DNA of 8,481 nt. It comes from Armatimonadota bacterium. Its GTDB lineage: Bacteria > Armatimonadota > Fervidibacteria > Fervidibacterales > Fervidibacteraceae. Position numbers and translations under genes: made by a program. Numbering within the stretch: position 1 is the first letter of the stretch; the number at the start of each line of letters is the position of its first letter. Shown in pieces: positions 5,227-8,481 of the stretch. The stretch lies in contig JANZZQ010000048.1 in the NCBI GenBank assembly GCA_026419315.1, positions 1-8,481 on the forward strand, given 5' to 3'. The notes below the pieces were generated by a model that made no database searches, was not told the DNA's origin, and saw nothing but the letters and a program-made list of their open reading frames with translations.

Positions 5227-7152
5227 ATGCGAAAATTGCTTTTAGTCCTTGCAGCGGCAATCGTTTCAATTCAGTTCGGGTGTGGGGGTGGTGGACAAAG
5301 GCAGGAGAAACCACATCCAGCCGGAGATGCATTCTTCTCAATTGCCGTCCAATCAACGCCCGTTGCAGAAATTTGGCTTGACGGTCACCAAACGGGACTT
5401 AGGTCAAGTTTACTTGGAACTGAACCGGTCCCCCTACCTTTACCTCTGACAGACCTTCAACCACATTTACTCACGTTGAAAGCCGAGAATTTTCACGAAT
5501 GGCACCAATGGGTGGAGAAAACGAACGAAGGTGCTGTTATCGTCCAGGCGCGGTTGCAACCGAAAAACGAGCAAAAAGGTTTTTTGCTCATCTCTTCCGA
5601 GCCGCAAGGGGCAAAAATTTTTCTGGACGGTGCCGACACTGGCAAAACAACTCCTGCAACGTTCGCTGTTTCGCCGTCAAGCCACGCCATCAAAGTTGAG
5701 TTGACTGGTTTTCTGCCAGGATACGAAACCATCTTTGTGCCTTCTGGCGAGCAAGTCGAAGTTCACATCCCGCTCCAACCGCGAAGCAAGGGGATAGTGA
5801 GCGGAGTCGTTTACGACCGATTCGGGGTTACGCCCGCTCACGCTTTACTGAACTTACAAACCCTGCAAGGCGATATCGTTGCCACAACCCGTTCAAGTGC
5901 CTATGGGCTCTTCCAATTTCCACCAGTTCCGCCCAGCACCTACAAGGTCACTGCGGAAATCATCGCTGAAGGTGGGAGGGAGGTCGGACATGTGGAGAGC
6001 GTCACCGTTGAGGCGGGCAAGCGAACTTTTGTTTCATTGGTGGGTTTCCCCGCCGATTTGGCGGGGACAGTTGAAGGGGTAGTGAAAACGCCTGATAACA
6101 AACCCATCCAGAACGCTCAAGTCTCCGTTCTCTACTACGCTGCCGACCTCGACTTCGTTCTGACGAGCCGTCGCACCTTGACCGACAATCAAGGTCAGTT
6201 CAAACTTGACAATATCCCGGCAACGACAAATGTCATTGTCGCCCGAAAAGAAGGCTATCAATCAGCCCAAACTCAGGTCATTGTTCGGCAGGGCGAGAAA
6301 ACCTTTGTTAACATCATCTTGCAACCTTTAGGGAGCCTGCCAACCATCCAACCTCCGACCCAGGTTTTCGCGATAGCTTACACTGTGCCGACAGAATTCT
6401 GGCAAAGTGAAGATGGCAAAGGTCAAAGGGCAAAAGGCGAAGAAAGAGGTGCGGGATTTTACCGAAAAGTCTTGGAGAGTTTGTTGCGCCGGCACAATCA
6501 CCCGGCAGCGAGAGCCCTTGAACAACTTTCAAGGGCGGAACGAATTCCGTCTCGTTTCTTCCCCGTCGGTTTCATGGGCAGTGTCGGTATTGGTTGGCAG
6601 CCACCCCTGTCAATCCCGTCCAAAGGTTTGCTCGGTTATCGCATCTATCGCAGTGTCCCCAACTCAACTGGCTGGAAACTCAGGCTCGTAATTGATGAAC
6701 CCGAACAAACGACTGCAGAAGATGTCGCCTTTGACTTCACACCGGGGCAAACTTACCGATACGCCGTTTCGGCGATCGGACTTGACGGCAAGGAAACATC
6801 AAAGAGTGAACCAGCGCAAGCGACTTTCCTGCCGCCAATTCGCTTGGTTGAACCGGTGGAAAACGCCCAAGTTACACAATCGCAGTTGAGATTTCGTTGG
6901 ACACCTGTCAATGGTTCAGTGCCTTTCTATTTCGTCCAACTTTACAGCGACCTTGAGGCATTGCTTTTGGGCAATCCTGTTTGGAGCACTGACGCAATCA
7001 GCGACTCAACCCAAGCAATTTACGATGGTCAAACTTTGCTCAAAGGCAAAACCTACTGGTGGCTTGTCATAGGGACGGACAAACGCAATTGGCGCGACTC
7101 AAAATCTTTCTCAGTTAGCCCAGCAAGACCGGTGGTGATCATCGGTGATTGA
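5227..7152 (+). CDS. Putative lipoprotein with PEGA, carboxypeptidase-regulatory-like and FN3-like domains
   Basis: A 641-residue exported multidomain protein. Residues 1-19 are a lipoprotein-type signal (MRKLLLVLAAAIVSIQFGC) with candidate lipidated Cys19 followed by a GGGG linker; the -3 residue is Gln rather than Leu, so the lipobox is non-canonical. A degenerate PEGA-like repeat lies at ~36-112 and a textbook one at ~117-186 (EPQGAKIFLDGADTGKTTP). Two carboxypeptidase-regulatory-like beta-sandwiches follow at ~189-274 and ~279-368 (GTVEGVVKTPDNKPIQNAQV, then DNQGQFKLDNIP). A charged linker at ~390-440 precedes an FN3-like domain at ~455-534 (LGYRIYRS, TYRYAVSAIGLDGKE) and a second FN3/Ig-like domain at ~536-632. 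No catalytic motif is seen, so the role is probably structural or adhesive at the envelope. The gene overlaps the next by 8 bases, suggesting an operon with coupled translation. Function is inferred from domains only. Confidence 0.85.
   Translation: MRKLLLVLAAAIVSIQFGCGGGGQRQEKPHPAGDAFFSIAVQSTPVAEIWLDGHQTGLRSSLLGTEPVPLPLPLTDLQPHLLTLKAENFHEWHQWVEKTNEGAVIVQARLQPKNEQKGFLLISSEPQGAKIFLDGADTGKTTPATFAVSPSSHAIKVELTGFLPGYETIFVPSGEQVEVHIPLQPRSKGIVSGVVYDRFGVTPAHALLNLQTLQGDIVATTRSSAYGLFQFPPVPPSTYKVTAEIIAEGGREVGHVESVTVEAGKRTFVSLVGFPADLAGTVEGVVKTPDNKPIQNAQVSVLYYAADLDFVLTSRRTLTDNQGQFKLDNIPATTNVIVARKEGYQSAQTQVIVRQGEKTFVNIILQPLGSLPTIQPPTQVFAIAYTVPTEFWQSEDGKGQRAKGEERGAGFYRKVLESLLRRHNHPAARALEQLSRAERIPSRFFPVGFMGSVGIGWQPPLSIPSKGLLGYRIYRSVPNSTGWKLRLVIDEPEQTTAEDVAFDFTPGQTYRYAVSAIGLDGKETSKSEPAQATFLPPIRLVEPVENAQVTQSQLRFRWTPVNGSVPFYFVQLYSDLEALLLGNPVWSTDAISDSTQAIYDGQTLLKGKTYWWLVIGTDKRNWRDSKSFSVSPARPVVIIGD
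6401..6449 (+). repeat. Degenerate GGCAAAG heptanucleotide tandem repeat inside the lipoprotein gene
   Basis: Seven consecutive 7-base blocks: GGCAAAG, TGAAGAT, GGCAAAG, GTCAAAG, GGCAAAA, GGCGAAG, AAAGAGG. A perfect array would be read as GKGQRAK every three units. Here the frame gives DGKGQRAKGEERG (about residues 396-408), inside the linker before the FN3-like domains. Short heptanucleotide tandem repeats of this general kind are known in several bacterial genomes. Because 7 is not a multiple of 3, gain or loss of one unit shifts the frame. Confidence 0.65.
7131..7139 (+). promoter_or_regulatory. Shine-Dalgarno for the downstream GTG start, inside the lipoprotein gene
   Basis: GGTGGTGAT, close to GGAGGTGAT, lies 5 bases before the GTG at 7145. 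It is embedded in the last codons of the upstream gene, which fits translational coupling, and it fixes the start: the first in-frame ATG is more than 150 codons further on. Confidence 0.7.
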
Positions 7153-8481
7153 GCGAGTTCGTTGGACGGTTGTTTTTGCCCTTTCTGCCTTCTTCGCCCT
7201 TATTGACCCATGGTTACCAACCCGCAGTTTCTTTGTTTCCCCCATCTCCGCTCAAACCTCGTGGCAAATCGTTGACTCCCGCCCGTTCGCTGGCAAAGCG
7301 AAAGGCATTGTCGGGGCATTAGGAGTCCCAACGAGAAACTTGACAAAAACTCAAGTTCGTTTACTTGGCCGTCAGCAAGCAATTGAACTTGACTTCCGAT
7401 TGCGCGGCACGAGACCGAAACTGGTTGATTGGCTTATCAGGCACGGTTATTGGAAACCGGGGCAAAGGCTGGGTGTTGACGCTTTGATTGTAGCGAGCGA
7501 CGCTTCGTCTTCAAGGGGCAGGCAAGGTTACGGTGCCGGCACATTGCAGTTTCGCTTTGAAAATTTTCCATCCGCGGTTGAGTCCCAGATCCGAAGATTT
7601 CTGAACAGGGCTATGCCTATCTTGACAGAAGTTTACGGTCCGCCGGTAACTTCGCCACCTAACTCAACTCGCACAGTGACGGTCGTTTTGGACGAGGCTC
7701 TTGAGGCTTTAGATGGCGGAGTTTACAATGCTGCAGCCGACGAGATCCGCTTGCCCGAATTTGTCCCACAAAGGGGCTACGATTGGTTTAACCTGTTGCA
7801 TCAGGTCTTACATGCCTTTCGTGGTCCGTTAATGCTGAGTTTCCCTGCTTGGGAGGAGGGGCATGTGAGGGCAGCGGCGATGATCGCTGCAATTCGGCTG
7901 CGGGGGCAAGGGGTTGCTGAACTGAGCAAGTTCGACCCCAAAGACCCAGTCCACGGTGACCCCCTTTGGGTTTTGCCCCTCTACGATTTGCTCAACCAGC
8001 CACCTTTGGGCAACCCAGTTTTCCTGCCGCCTTCAGGTTACCAACCGATGGCTTATTGGAGAATTGCGATGAGCACTGCCGCTTGGCTTAAAGTGGCTGC
8101 CGAAAATCCGGAATGTTTCCGTCAGTTCAACCAATTGCTGTTAGCATTGCCCGATGTTGAATCGGTTCGTGGCGATACCGTCTCACTGGTTGACTTAATG
8201 CGGGAAGTTGTCCCTCAAGTTGAGGGCATGGATTTTTATGATTGGTATCGCCGTCAGTATGTGCTTGACACGGGGGTCTCTGTCGGACCAAAACTTTACG
8301 CCTTTGCCGTCCCACTCCACATGGGTGTCTTGCTCATCTTGAACCACTACCGAACCTCACCCGATGGCGACGAATTTCCCTTTTACGGTATCGCCCAACT
8401 CGTTTACAGGAATGACCAAAGCGATGACCTTTACGCCGAAGAGGGCAACGAGGCTGAGATTTACGATGGTGAAGGTTTCAT
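7145..8481 (+). CDS. Exported peptidase-MA-like (gluzincin-fold) protein with HQxxH, 3' end outside the window
   Basis: The frame is open from GTG 7145 to the right edge with no stop (445 codons present). The N-terminus is a signal peptide: basic start (IERVRW), a long hydrophobic stretch, and SPISA before QTSW, with likely cleavage after residue ~36. Residues ~37-140 are an unrecognised, probably beta-rich domain (GYWKPGQRLGVDALIV, GTLQFRFENFPS). Residues ~145-250 resemble peptidase-MA-like gluzincins: a helix, then TVTVVLD, GGVYNAAADEIRLP, NLLHQVLHAF and PAWEEGHVRAA. H219, H223 and probably E238 would be zinc ligands, but the general-base Glu is replaced by Gln220. A helical region follows (YWRIAMSTAAWLKVA, FYDWYRRQYVLDTG). 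The 8-base overlap with the upstream lipoprotein gene suggests a coupled operon and a shared envelope role. Family assignment rests on motif order by eye; the missing 3' end may hold more domains. Confidence 0.72.
   Translation, partial: MIERVRWTVVFALSAFFALIDPWLPTRSFFVSPISAQTSWQIVDSRPFAGKAKGIVGALGVPTRNLTKTQVRLLGRQQAIELDFRLRGTRPKLVDWLIRHGYWKPGQRLGVDALIVASDASSSRGRQGYGAGTLQFRFENFPSAVESQIRRFLNRAMPILTEVYGPPVTSPPNSTRTVTVVLDEALEALDGGVYNAAADEIRLPEFVPQRGYDWFNLLHQVLHAFRGPLMLSFPAWEEGHVRAAAMIAAIRLRGQGVAELSKFDPKDPVHGDPLWVLPLYDLLNQPPLGNPVFLPPSGYQPMAYWRIAMSTAAWLKVAAENPECFRQFNQLLLALPDVESVRGDTVSLVDLMREVVPQVEGMDFYDWYRRQYVLDTGVSVGPKLYAFAVPLHMGVLLILNHYRTSPDGDEFPFYGIAQLVYRNDQSDDLYAEEGNEAEIYDGEGF

Noticed and set aside
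7171..7200. Pyrimidine-rich stretch resembling an antisense heptamer tract
   Set aside because: It encodes the hydrophobic core of a signal peptide (VVFALSAFFAL), which by itself produces T/C-rich codons, and the 7-base phase is not kept.
1..8481. CRISPR array, RNA genes, insertion sequences, phage or defence genes
   Set aside because: I found no regularly spaced repeats, tRNA or rRNA signatures, transposase motifs or terminal inverted repeats on either strand.

Overview
The window looks like a chromosomal segment of a diderm bacterium. Two products carry exported-envelope signatures: a signal peptide followed by a beta-rich barrel-like domain ending in Phe, and a lipoprotein-type signal. 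Base composition is close to balanced. GTG starts are common, and each GTG gene has a convincing G-rich Shine-Dalgarno sequence. The pairing of pnp with an M16 peptidase gene is classic bacterial synteny. The large PEGA / regulatory-like surface proteins and a GGCAAAG heptamer tract recall Armatimonadota-like hot-spring lineages, but that placement is a low-confidence inference.

Layout. (1) 1-434 (+): 3' end of pnp, with the end of the KH domain, the S1 domain and a Pro/Gly/Arg-rich tail. (2) 486-1772 (+): complete M16 zinc peptidase of the MlpA/YmxG type with HFLEH and the distal Glu. (3) 1750-2556 (-): membrane-anchored YkuE-type metallophosphoesterase, convergent with and overlapping the M16 gene by 23 bases. 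(4) 2557-2869: divergent intergenic region with an imperfect inverted repeat but no recognisable gene. (5) 2870-4972 (+): exported CBM9-like plus DUF5916-like beta-barrel protein. (6) 4973-5226: non-coding gap. (7) 5227-7152 (+): putative lipoprotein with two PEGA repeats, two carboxypeptidase-regulatory-like domains and two fibronectin/Ig-like domains; its linker is encoded by a degenerate GGCAAAG heptamer tract. (8) 7145-8481 (+, runs off the window): exported protein resembling a peptidase-MA-like (gluzincin) domain whose expected HExxH reads HQxxH. It overlaps gene 7 by 8 bases.

How they fit. The left end is housekeeping: RNA turnover plus a peptidase of the pnp neighbourhood. The right half is envelope biology: a predicted outer-membrane barrel, then a two-gene, probably translationally coupled unit made of a multidomain lipoprotein and a secreted, apparently catalytically altered metallopeptidase-like protein. 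That last pair is the best candidate for something undescribed. I see no CRISPR array, RNA gene, insertion sequence, phage gene or recognisable defence system.
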